NCBI RefSeq assembly: GCF_013031245.1
Contig: NZ_WPZL01000008.1
Span: forward strand, 1 to 64,000
Direction of reading: 5' to 3'
Length of the DNA stretch: 64,000 bases
Source: Ruegeria lacuscaerulensis
GTDB lineage: Bacteria; Pseudomonadota; Alphaproteobacteria; Rhodobacterales; Rhodobacteraceae
Under the pieces are notes generated by a model. The model was not told the DNA's origin. It did no database searches and saw only the letters and a list, made by a program, of their open reading frames with translations. Below, piece by piece: positions 18,043-25,886 of the stretch (positions are counted from its first letter, which is position 1; every line of letters begins with the position of its first letter). The position numbers and the translations under genes are program-made.

Positions 18043-18545
18043 TGGGTTTGCTCCGAAAGGATATGAGGGGCAAAGAGATGCAACAGGCCAGTAACGACCA
18101 TCGCGACGGCAGTGATCGTGATCGATGCCGTTATGAACCATCCGACGTAGAATACGGGAATGGAAAGGTATTCCGTCACATCACCATAATCGCGGGCGCG
18201 CTCAGACAGAATCCAAACGCGTTTGATTGGCCAGATCAGCATTATACCTGAAGCCAAGTAAACGACCGCATCCCGTATGCGGCTCAGGCGCAACCGAGCA
18301 AACAACCCGTCTGTCAGGTCGACCGCGATCTGGCCTTTCGAAGCCGAGATCATCGGCAAAACAGAGAACACCAGGATTGCCATCAGGATTCTGGTCAGTT
18401 CCGTTGCGGCCTCGATGGGCGCGTTGAATACGGACCGAAAGATGACGTCGAAGAAGGTCATCACCATCAGGATAAACAGCGCCAGGCAAGCCAGCAGCGT
18501 TGGAAGAAAGCTGACACGACGCGCGAGGGTCACGAAGTTTTGCAT
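18039..18545 (-). CDS. TRAP transporter small permease, DctQ family
   Basis: A 168-residue protein with four predicted membrane helices. TFFDVIFRSVFNAPIEAATE (near residue 30) is the conserved DctQ segment with the usual acidic residue. It is located between the binding protein gene and the large permease gene, and overlaps the latter by four bases. Confidence 0.88.
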   Translation of the reverse strand: MQNFVTLARRVSFLPTLLACLALFILMVMTFFDVIFRSVFNAPIEAATELTRILMAILVFSVLPMISASKGQIAVDLTDGLFARLRLSRIRDAVVYLASGIMLIWPIKRVWILSERARDYGDVTEYLSIPVFYVGWFITASITITAVAMVVTGLLHLFAPHILSEQTQ

Positions 18546-18602
18546 GGTTGGTTCCCAGCGGGTGAAATTGGCTGACGGCTTGTTTCCGCCAGCCGGGCTG
18601 CC

Positions 18603-19625
18603 TTATTGGGCGGCCATTTCCTTTACGATCGTGTCATAAGCAGCCTGCGCGTCCACGCCGGAGCCATTCACTTCATCGATGACTTTTGTGCGTACATCGA
18701 CGGCAATCGCATTGAATTTTTCAAGATCTTCAGCAGACGCCGTGTTGATCGCATTACCTTCTGCGGCTTCCGTGGCTTCACGGCCAATTGCATCGATCTG
18801 ATCCCAGATCTTGCCGATTTCACGGCTCAGCGGCTCACCAAAGACGTTTTCTTCCAGTGCCGCCTGCAGATCTTCGGGCAGGTCGGCAAATGTGTCTTCG
18901 TTCATGATGAAGGCAAAAGAACCTCGATACAGACCGCCTGGAACTTCGTAAACGTTCGGGGCAACTTCAGTCAGCTTGAACCCCTTGCGGGATTCAAACG
19001 GCATGACCACACCATCCGCAGCTTTGGAAGCGAGGGTCTCATAGACCTTCGGTGCCGGCACCTGAATTCCGGTCGCGCCAAGGGCAGAACCGACATCGCC
19101 GCCGACGCCACCAGGTATCCGGACCTTCAGCCCGGACACCTCATCCAGAGAAGTCACGGATGAACTTGAATGAAGTTGCGCAGGGCCATGTGTGTGCAGT
19201 GCGATCACTTTTACACCACGATGCTCATCAGCCGCTTTGAGGTGGTCTTCGTAGGTGCGCCAATAAGCAACAGATGCCGCTTCGGCCGATCCTTCATACC
19301 CGGGCAGCTCAATCATCTTGGTCGTGACAAAGCGACCGGGCTGATAGCCGTGAAAGATGATCGACGCATCTGCCGCACCATCCATGATCAGATCCATCTG
19401 CGCGGGCGGAGGGGCGATACCCAGTTTAAGTTCGGCGGTGACCTTCCCATCTGTGGCTTCTTCAACCATTTCAATGAATTTCGGCCACATCATGGCATTG
19501 ATACCGTGCGTCGGTGGCGCCCAGCTGGAAATGGTCAGCGTATAATCCGCAGCATAGGCCGCAGCACCAGACAGGGCCATCGTAGCGCCCGCCAGAAGCG
19601 AAGTGAGTTTCGTGAATTTGGCCAT
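18603..19625 (-). CDS. TRAP transporter solute-binding protein, DctP family
   Basis: A 340-residue periplasmic protein. The start at 19625 follows GGGAGGAACC and gives a signal peptide (MAKFTKLTSLLAGATMALSG, cleavage after about AAAYA). The ligand-arginine region reads GLKVRIPGGVGGDVGSALGA. The gene starts 78 bases after the PaaF/PaaH fusion ends and probably shares its transcript. The ligand is unknown. A phenylacetate-like or other aromatic acid is the natural guess from its neighbours. Confidence 0.88.
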   Translation of the reverse strand: MAKFTKLTSLLAGATMALSGAAAYAADYTLTISSWAPPTHGINAMMWPKFIEMVEEATDGKVTAELKLGIAPPPAQMDLIMDGAADASIIFHGYQPGRFVTTKMIELPGYEGSAEAASVAYWRTYEDHLKAADEHRGVKVIALHTHGPAQLHSSSSVTSLDEVSGLKVRIPGGVGGDVGSALGATGIQVPAPKVYETLASKAADGVVMPFESRKGFKLTEVAPNVYEVPGGLYRGSFAFIMNEDTFADLPEDLQAALEENVFGEPLSREIGKIWDQIDAIGREATEAAEGNAINTASAEDLEKFNAIAVDVRTKVIDEVNGSGVDAQAAYDTIVKEMAAQ

Positions 19626-19703
19626 CGGTTCCTCCCTGAAATATGGCATCTAGAGTTCGGGAACTGCGCTGCAGAGCCGAACTGTGTGAAACGAAAATTC
19701 TGT

Positions 19704-21740
19704 TTACCGCTCTCGCGCAATCCTCCATGAACCGGGATTTTCTGCAGCCACTGTTTCCATGGTCTGCCGGGAAACCGCCGGTCCAATTTCATTGCTATAG
19801 TTCATCGGCCCGCCCCGCCAACGCGGGAAACCATAGCCGTGAATTTGAACCATATCGACGGCTTCGGCACTTTCGGCGATGCCTTCTTCGACAATCAGGG
19901 CGCCTTCATTGGACAAAACTGCAATCAAGCGAGACGAAATCTCTTCGGTTCTAAATTCGCGTCGTTGGATATCATGTGCCGCAGAATAGCTTTCGATCAA
20001 CGATTCTACATCAGGATCACGGATCGGCGTGCGATTGCCGTCGTCATAACGATACCACCCCTTACCTGTTCGCTGACCAAACCGTCCATTCTCGCACAGC
20101 TGGTCAGCTATGGTGACATACCGCTCCTGCGGGTTGCGGGTTGCAGCATTGCGTTTGCGATTGGCCCAAGCAATCTGGAGACCCGTCAGATCCTGAAGTT
20201 CATATGGGCCCATAGGCATCCCGAACTCTCGCATCGCTTCGTCCACCTGATAGGGCAGAGCCCCATCCGCCAGAAGGTAGTCCGCCTCCCGCCTATAGGC
20301 TGCCAGCATGCGGTTGCCGATAAACCCGTCGCAAATTCCTGACAAAACCGAAATCTTCCCCAGCCTTTTGCCAATCGCAAATCCAGTGGCGATAACCTCA
20401 GAGGACGTGTGTGGGGTTCTCACAATCTCCAGCAGTTTCATGACATGGGCCGGGCTGAAAAAATGTAACCCGATGCAGCAGGCCTGATTGTTTATCCCGG
20501 CAAAAATCTCCATCGGATCAAGATAAGAGGTGTTGGTTGCAAGAATGGCCTCACCATCCATGTATTCTGCAAGCTCGGCAAACACCTGTTGCTTGACAGC
20601 AAGATCTTCGAACACCGCTTCAACGGCCAATTGGGCGTCCGCAGCAGCCGCATAATCGTCGACAGCGCGAAACGCTTCCATTCGATCCTGCAATTGCGCC
20701 CCGGTCAATTTGCCCCGGCTGACCGCCCCCTGCAAAAGGCCCGCGACCCGTTCATGTGCGGCGGCGGCAGCATCGGCATCACGTTCGATTAGGGTGACGG
20801 ACAGCCCCCCAAGCAGAGCAGCAGTTGCAATCCCCGCCCCCATCAAGCCACCGCCAACAACAGCTATCCGGCTGATGTCACGCGGGATAGCGCCTTTAAT
20901 GGCCAGTGGCCTCGCCACATTGCGTTCCGCAAAAAAGGCGTGGCGAAGCGCACGGCTTTCCGCACGCTGGCGAAGCTCCAGATGACGGGCGCGCTCTTTC
21001 GGCTGGGCTTTTGCAAATGGCTCGGACGACCAGATCAAGGCCGTCAGGTTTTCCAATGGCGACTGCTGCCCCTTTGAACGCTTCAAGAGCGTTTCGCGCG
21101 ATTTTTCAATCAACTCCGGCGGGTATTTCGGGACATCTCTCTGGCTGACCGGGACGGGCCGATCCGGCAGGTCAGTGACAAATTCCCTAACCGCACTCTG
21201 CAAATCTTCGGCCACGTAATCCACCGCGCCCAGGTCCAACAAGTCTTGCGCTGTCAGGATTTTCCCCGAACAGGCTATGTCGATGGCAGCTTCCATACCC
21301 ACAAGGCGCGGAAGCCGCTGTGTCCCCCCTGCCCCCGGAATCAAACCCACCTTGACCTCTGGCAAACCAAACCTGGTGTCGGATGCCGCAATGCGCCAAG
21401 CGCAGGCCATGGCAACCTCGAATCCGCCACCAAGCACATTGCCATGCATCAGAGCGACAAAAGGAACCTCGCTGTCCTCAATCATCTGAACAACGTCCGG
21501 CAAATGCGGCTCGACCGGTGGCGCGTCGAATTCAGACATGTCACCACCTGCAATAAAAGTCTTTCCGGCGCAGGTAAGCACGGCAACACGTGCGCCTTTG
21601 ACTGCCTCAACCGCATTGGCAAGCCCCTGACGCACTCCGATTGACGTGGCGTTCACAGGTGGATTGTCGATTGTGACCCAGGCGATGTCGCCCTCGCGCT
21701 CAACTTTCACCGGTGGCGGTTGCTGCATGATCATTCTCAT
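19704..21740 (-). CDS. fused enoyl-CoA hydratase / 3-hydroxyacyl-CoA dehydrogenase (PaaF+PaaH roles)
   Basis: A 678-residue multifunctional beta-oxidation protein. Residues about 10-190 are a crotonase domain with the oxyanion segment GGGFEVAMACAWRIA and the catalytic region EVKVGLIPGAGGTQRLPR. Residues about 290-480 are an NAD-binding dehydrogenase domain with VVGGGLMGAGIA, followed by the C-terminal 3HCDH domain (about residues 480-665). No separate paaF or paaH is present in the window, so this protein probably does both steps, converting 2,3-dehydroadipyl-CoA to 3-oxoadipyl-CoA. It is first in an operon with the TRAP transporter and the P450, and shares a divergent operator region with paaG. 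In-frame ATGs at 21734 and 21728 are alternative starts. Confidence 0.9.
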   Translation of the reverse strand: MRMIMQQPPPVKVEREGDIAWVTIDNPPVNATSIGVRQGLANAVEAVKGARVAVLTCAGKTFIAGGDMSEFDAPPVEPHLPDVVQMIEDSEVPFVALMHGNVLGGGFEVAMACAWRIAASDTRFGLPEVKVGLIPGAGGTQRLPRLVGMEAAIDIACSGKILTAQDLLDLGAVDYVAEDLQSAVREFVTDLPDRPVPVSQRDVPKYPPELIEKSRETLLKRSKGQQSPLENLTALIWSSEPFAKAQPKERARHLELRQRAESRALRHAFFAERNVARPLAIKGAIPRDISRIAVVGGGLMGAGIATAALLGGLSVTLIERDADAAAAAHERVAGLLQGAVSRGKLTGAQLQDRMEAFRAVDDYAAAADAQLAVEAVFEDLAVKQQVFAELAEYMDGEAILATNTSYLDPMEIFAGINNQACCIGLHFFSPAHVMKLLEIVRTPHTSSEVIATGFAIGKRLGKISVLSGICDGFIGNRMLAAYRREADYLLADGALPYQVDEAMREFGMPMGPYELQDLTGLQIAWANRKRNAATRNPQERYVTIADQLCENGRFGQRTGKGWYRYDDGNRTPIRDPDVESLIESYSAAHDIQRREFRTEEISSRLIAVLSNEGALIVEEGIAESAEAVDMVQIHGYGFPRWRGGPMNYSNEIGPAVSRQTMETVAAENPGSWRIARER

Positions 21741-21773
21741 TGAGGGTTCAGACTCGATGTTTCGCTAAATATT

Positions 21774-21789
21774 GACCAACCGTTCGGTT
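21774..21789 (+). promoter_or_regulatory. PaaR-type operator in the paaG / hydratase-dehydrogenase divergent promoter
   Basis: GACCAACCGTTCGGTT, read on the opposite strand as AACCGAACGGTTGGTC, matches the sites upstream of paaJ and paaZ. It lies in the 86-base interval between two divergent starts (21740 minus, 21827 plus), so one site could control both operons, including the gene for PaaR itself at the end of the plus-strand unit. Confidence 0.68.
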
Positions 21790-21826
21790 AATGCAATAGT
21801 TAACTTGAAACAAAGGCGGGGCAGTC

Positions 21827-22612
21827 ATGAGCGATACGATTCTTATACAGGATCATGGGAATTGGGTCGAAATCACTCTGAACCGCCCGGAAAAGCTGAA
21901 CTCATTCAACGAAGAAATGCACGTGGCCCTTCAGGACGCTCTGAAGCTTGCCCGCGACAATCGCGCCCGCGCAGTTCTGTTAACCGGCGCGGGGCGCGGG
22001 TTTTGTGCAGGACAGGACCTTGGGGACCGCGACCCGTCAAAAATGGACGGCCCGCCCGATCTGGGCCAAACGGTTCGAACGTTCTATGCGCCGCTGGTCC
22101 GGTTGATCCGCTCGCTGAACTTCCCTGTGATCTGCGCAGTGAATGGCGTGGCCGCCGGGGCCGGAGCAAATCTTGCCCTTGCCTGCGACATGGTTCTGGC
22201 GGGGGAAAACGCCAAATTCATTCAGAGCTTTTCCAAGGTCGGATTGATCCCTGATACAGGCGGTACCTGGCACCTGCCTCGTCTATTGGGCGAAGCCCGC
22301 GCCAAAGGCCTGGCATTGACCGCCCAGCCTCTGTCTGCAACGCAGGCCGAAAATTGGGGCCTGATCTGGAAATCAGTGCCCGATGACCAACTCATGACCG
22401 AAGCCCGTGCTCTTGCCGAGCAATTCGCCAATGGCCCCACCCTCGGGCTGGGACTTACCAAACAGTGCATTCAGGCTGCTGCCGTCAATTCCTTGTCCGA
22501 TCAATTGGATATTGAGGCGGACGCAATGAAAACCTGCGGGGAAAGTGCTGACTATGCAGAAGGCGTTGCGAGCTTTCTTGAGAAACGCGCGCCAAACTTT
22601 CAGGGCAATTGA
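21827..22612 (+). CDS. paaG: 1,2-epoxyphenylacetyl-CoA isomerase (oxepin-CoA forming)
   Basis: A 261-residue crotonase-fold protein that turns the ring epoxide into oxepin-CoA. Crotonase motifs are GRGFCAGQDLGDRDPSK (near residue 58), NGVAAGAGANLALACDMVLA, and KVGLIPDTGGTWHLPR, whose aspartate corresponds to the catalytic acid of PaaG-type isomerases. GGCGGGG lies just upstream of the start. It is the first gene of the plus-strand unit paaG-paaI-paaK-paaR and overlaps paaI by one base. Confidence 0.93.
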   Translation: MSDTILIQDHGNWVEITLNRPEKLNSFNEEMHVALQDALKLARDNRARAVLLTGAGRGFCAGQDLGDRDPSKMDGPPDLGQTVRTFYAPLVRLIRSLNFPVICAVNGVAAGAGANLALACDMVLAGENAKFIQSFSKVGLIPDTGGTWHLPRLLGEARAKGLALTAQPLSATQAENWGLIWKSVPDDQLMTEARALAEQFANGPTLGLGLTKQCIQAAAVNSLSDQLDIEADAMKTCGESADYAEGVASFLEKRAPNFQGN

Positions 22613-23040
22613 TGATGACTCCCAAAGAACGTGCCGAAAAATCCGCCGCGAGCATGTGGGCTAATGACGAAGCCAGCAAATGGTTCGGCATGGAGATTAT
22701 CGACGTTAACGAAGGGCGCGCAACCCTGGCTCTGACTATCAAGGCCCACCACTGCAACGGCCATGGCATCTGTCACGGAGGCGTCAGTTTCGCGTTGGCT
22801 GACAGCGCTTTTGCCTTCGCCTGCAACAGCCGCAACGTTTCAACGGTCGGGCAACATACGATGATGAGCTATATGGCACCCGGCCGGCTGGATGACCGCC
22901 TAACCGCCCGAGCGAACGAAGTTACTCTGGCGGGCCGTAGCGGCATATACGACGTTCGTATCACCAACCAGGACGATACCCTGATCGCGGAATTCCGCGG
23001 CGTGTCGCGCGCGGTTGGTGGTCGACATTTCGACGAATAG
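22612..23040 (+). CDS. paaI: PaaI-family hydroxyphenylacetyl-CoA thioesterase
   Basis: A 142-residue hotdog-fold thioesterase. The active-site segment is CNGHGICHGGVSFALADSAF with the HGG turn and an acidic residue on the following helix. In the pathway it rescues CoA from dead-end thioesters. The ATG at 22612 overlaps the paaG stop (TGATG). A TTG three bases earlier is in frame but unlikely to be used. Confidence 0.93.
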   Translation: MMTPKERAEKSAASMWANDEASKWFGMEIIDVNEGRATLALTIKAHHCNGHGICHGGVSFALADSAFAFACNSRNVSTVGQHTMMSYMAPGRLDDRLTARANEVTLAGRSGIYDVRITNQDDTLIAEFRGVSRAVGGRHFDE

Positions 23041-23064
23041 TTTCGCGTTTGGAGGAGCGCCGCG

Positions 23065-24375
23065 ATGAAAGATCTGACCCCGCACAAAACTGATCTCGAC
23101 CCGATTGAGATCGCCTCGATCGACGAAATCCGTGCCTTGCAACTGGATCGCCTGAAATGGTCGGTGCGCCATGCCTATGAAAATGTGCAGATGTACAAGC
23201 ACAGGTTCGACGAGGCGGGCGTGCATCCTGACGACCTGAACGACCTGTCCGATCTGGCTAAATTCCCCTTCACGTACAAAAACGACCTGCGTGACAATTA
23301 CCCGTTCGGTTTATTCGCCGTGCCGCGCAGCGAGATTATTCGTGTGCACGCCTCATCCGGCACCACTGGCAAGCCGACTGTGGTGGGTTACACCAAAAAC
23401 GACATCGAGAACTGGGCAGACCTCGTGGCGCGCTCTTTACGAGCTTCGGGCCTGCGCAAGGGTGATATGGTGCACAATGCCTATGGCTATGGCCTGTTTA
23501 CTGGCGGGCTTGGGGCTCATTACGGTATCGAACGTCTTGGGGCGACCGTTGTTCCGATGTCCGGAGGTCAGACGGAGAAGCAGGTTGGGTTGATCACCGA
23601 CCTCAAACCCGATGGGATCATGGTAACACCATCCTACATGCTCAATATCCTGGAGCAGTTTCGCAAAGTGGGTCTGGACCCGCGTGAATGCTCGCTGAAG
23701 GTTGGGGTGTTTGGCGCCGAACCCTGGACTGAAGCCATGCGCCTTGAGGTCGAAAAGGCCTTTGACATGCACGCTGTCGATATCTACGGGCTTTCTGAAA
23801 TCATGGGGCCCGGTGTAGCCAACGAATGCGTTGAGACCAAAGATGGTCCGGTGATCTGGGAAGACCATTTCCTGCCGGAAATCATCGACCCTGAAACCGG
23901 TGACGTGCTGCCTGACGGAGAACTGGGCGAACTGGTGTTTACCACTCTGACCAAGGAAGGGCTGCCGATGATCCGCTATCGCACGCGCGATCTGACCCGG
24001 CTGTTGCCTGGGACTGCGCGGTCCATGCGTCGGATGGCCAAGATCACCGGTCGCAGTGACGACATGATCATCCTTCGCGGCGTCAATGTTTTCCCGAGCC
24101 AGATAGAAGAACAGGTCATGGCCACCGGCGGTCTGGCGCCCCACTACCAGATTGAGTTGTTCAAGTCCGGGCGGCTGGACGCCATGCGGATTATTGTCGA
24201 AGCCACGCCGGGTTCAACCGATGAATTGTCCAAGACTGCCGCCGCGCGGATGCTGACCAAACGGATCAAGGACATTGTTGGCGTTTCCACCGAGATTGTT
24301 GTAGGTGATCCCGGAAATGTAGAGCGCTCGCAAGGCAAGGCGAAACGCGTCATAGACAATCGTGATAAGGAGTGA
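23065..24375 (+). CDS. paaK: phenylacetate-CoA ligase
   Basis: A 436-residue adenylate-forming enzyme that activates phenylacetate to phenylacetyl-CoA, the entry step of the pathway. The P-loop reads ASSGTTGKPTVVGYTKND (near residue 95), and later motifs include IYGLSEIMGPGV and RYRTRDLTRLLPG. The C-terminal hinge region has GRSDDMIILRGVNVFPSQIE. TTGGAGGAG lies upstream of the start. The length equals that of E. coli PaaK (437). Confidence 0.96.
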   Translation: MKDLTPHKTDLDPIEIASIDEIRALQLDRLKWSVRHAYENVQMYKHRFDEAGVHPDDLNDLSDLAKFPFTYKNDLRDNYPFGLFAVPRSEIIRVHASSGTTGKPTVVGYTKNDIENWADLVARSLRASGLRKGDMVHNAYGYGLFTGGLGAHYGIERLGATVVPMSGGQTEKQVGLITDLKPDGIMVTPSYMLNILEQFRKVGLDPRECSLKVGVFGAEPWTEAMRLEVEKAFDMHAVDIYGLSEIMGPGVANECVETKDGPVIWEDHFLPEIIDPETGDVLPDGELGELVFTTLTKEGLPMIRYRTRDLTRLLPGTARSMRRMAKITGRSDDMIILRGVNVFPSQIEEQVMATGGLAPHYQIELFKSGRLDAMRIIVEATPGSTDELSKTAAARMLTKRIKDIVGVSTEIVVGDPGNVERSQGKAKRVIDNRDKE

Positions 24376-24378
24376 GCC

Positions 24379-24975
24379 TTGGCCCGCACAATCGCCAAAG
24401 ATCACGGCCAAAAGCGAGAGCAAATCCTTAAAACGGCCGCCAAAGTATTTGCCGATCAAGGATTTGATCGTGCCTCGATGACGCTATTGGCGAAAGAGTG
24501 CGGCATCTCCAAGGCCAATATCTACCACTACTATGATAGCAAGGATGCCATTCTCTACGACATCCTTGAAACCTATCTGCGTGAGCTTCGAGACCGGATC
24601 TGCACTGTCAAGACAGACGGTCTGACACCCGAGCAAAAGCTGCAAGCCACGATCCGTGAAATCCTGTTTGCTTATCAGGGAGCTGATGACGAACATCGTG
24701 TGCAAATCAGTGGCATGACGGCCCTGACCGAAGACCAGCAGAAACTTCTGCGTGGATATCAGCGTGATCTGGTGAATTTCGTGAGCGACATCGTAAGAGA
24801 AGTTTCGCCCAAAGCATTCGACGGGGATAACGCAAAGTTGCGCGCAACCACAATGTCGGTGTTCGGAATGCTGAACTGGTATTACATGTGGAATACAGGT
24901 GCCGGATCCCAAGCCCGCGAGGATTACGCGGATCTGGTCAGTTCATTAACACTGCGAGGCGTGCAGAACTTGTAG
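24379..24975 (+). CDS. paaR: TetR-family phenylacetate repressor
   Basis: A 198-residue TetR protein. The N-terminal helix-turn-helix includes MTLLAKECGISKANIYHYYD (near residue 35). It uses a TTG start three bases after paaK, preceded by AAGGAG. TetR-type PaaR proteins control phenylacetate genes in many beta- and alphaproteobacteria and in Thermus, with phenylacetyl-CoA as effector. Three matching inverted repeats in this window lie in front of the paa units and are the natural targets. Repression of its own operon through the site at 21774 is likely. Confidence 0.85.
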   Translation: MARTIAKDHGQKREQILKTAAKVFADQGFDRASMTLLAKECGISKANIYHYYDSKDAILYDILETYLRELRDRICTVKTDGLTPEQKLQATIREILFAYQGADDEHRVQISGMTALTEDQQKLLRGYQRDLVNFVSDIVREVSPKAFDGDNAKLRATTMSVFGMLNWYYMWNTGAGSQAREDYADLVSSLTLRGVQNL

Positions 24976-25886
24976 GGGCTTACTCGCAGGCCTCGTCTTA
25001 ATAACCGAGCGTGGCGCCTGAAAAACTTCGCGAAAGGTCTTCGGAAATAGCAGCACATCTTTGTACTGTCGGGTTCGCGAATCGGAGCGCCCAACACCCC
25101 GGCATCATAAATCGCACCCGGAAATTCAATCTGCAAGACCGTGCCCGGCCGGGCGTATTCTGGCGAGGTTGGAGTTGTAATAGCGGACGGTTCCATCCTC
25201 ACGGCTTCCGATTCCAACCGCCTTGAAATATTGGAAATTTAATGATTACAGCGCTCTCACTACGGAAACGATTTAAAAGCTGTTGGAAGGGATAGCCGTC
25301 CTGCCCGACCAGACATACGAAGTAATTGCTGCTTATGTCGGCAGAGCAATGGCCCACGCCCAACTCATGGCACAGCATATCCCGAATGGTCGGCACACTT
25401 CATTATGAACGCACACTCCCGTTGTGAGGAACCGGGCAAGAACAACGCTAGTACCGCCTGGGCCGCGCTAAATGACCGGATCAGCTCACCCGCCACCAGT
25501 AGTGCCTATGTCACCCTCATGTTGGCGGACGTGCCGGATAACCTGACTGGCGCCTTTTGGCCCATTGGCCAGAAACTGGCGCAAGTTAAAGGCAAATGCG
25601 AACCTGGCGGTTTTCAGGGCAAAAGAACGGGTTCTGCAATTAAATGGCTACAACAACTGCTTGATTTGAACCAACCCAGATCGGGCAATTTTTCTGCTTT
25701 TAACAATTCCGGACGTACGGGACGGATCGATCTAACCGCTGGCTTGGCGAGGTCATCCGACAGGCGGTTGGGGGCTTTTCGCCGATCCACCGATTCTCGC
25801 ATTTTCAACCCATCAGCAACAAACTAGGATGCAGCGCATCGAAGGCTCTCCTGCCTCTTACAAACCAACAATCATAGGCCTCGTTC
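24976..25886. other. 911-base interval without a convincing gene
   Basis: No recognisable protein is encoded here. Several frames stay open for 60-140 codons (for example plus strand 25405-25827 and minus strand 25199-25396), but none has a good ribosome site or familiar motifs. On the minus strand two short frames follow each other with a frame change near 25200-25217, which could be a decayed gene. The promoter of the exporter genes at 25887 should lie near the right end. I see no tRNA and no strong hairpin. Confidence 0.5.

Noticed and set aside
24991..25020. Possible terminator after paaR
   Set aside because: The only pairing (GAGGC with GCCTC) encloses a loop of about 29 bases and has no U tract.
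25405..25827. 140-codon open frame in the gap before the secretion genes
   Set aside because: No ribosome site, no motifs and an odd composition. I could not support it as a gene.
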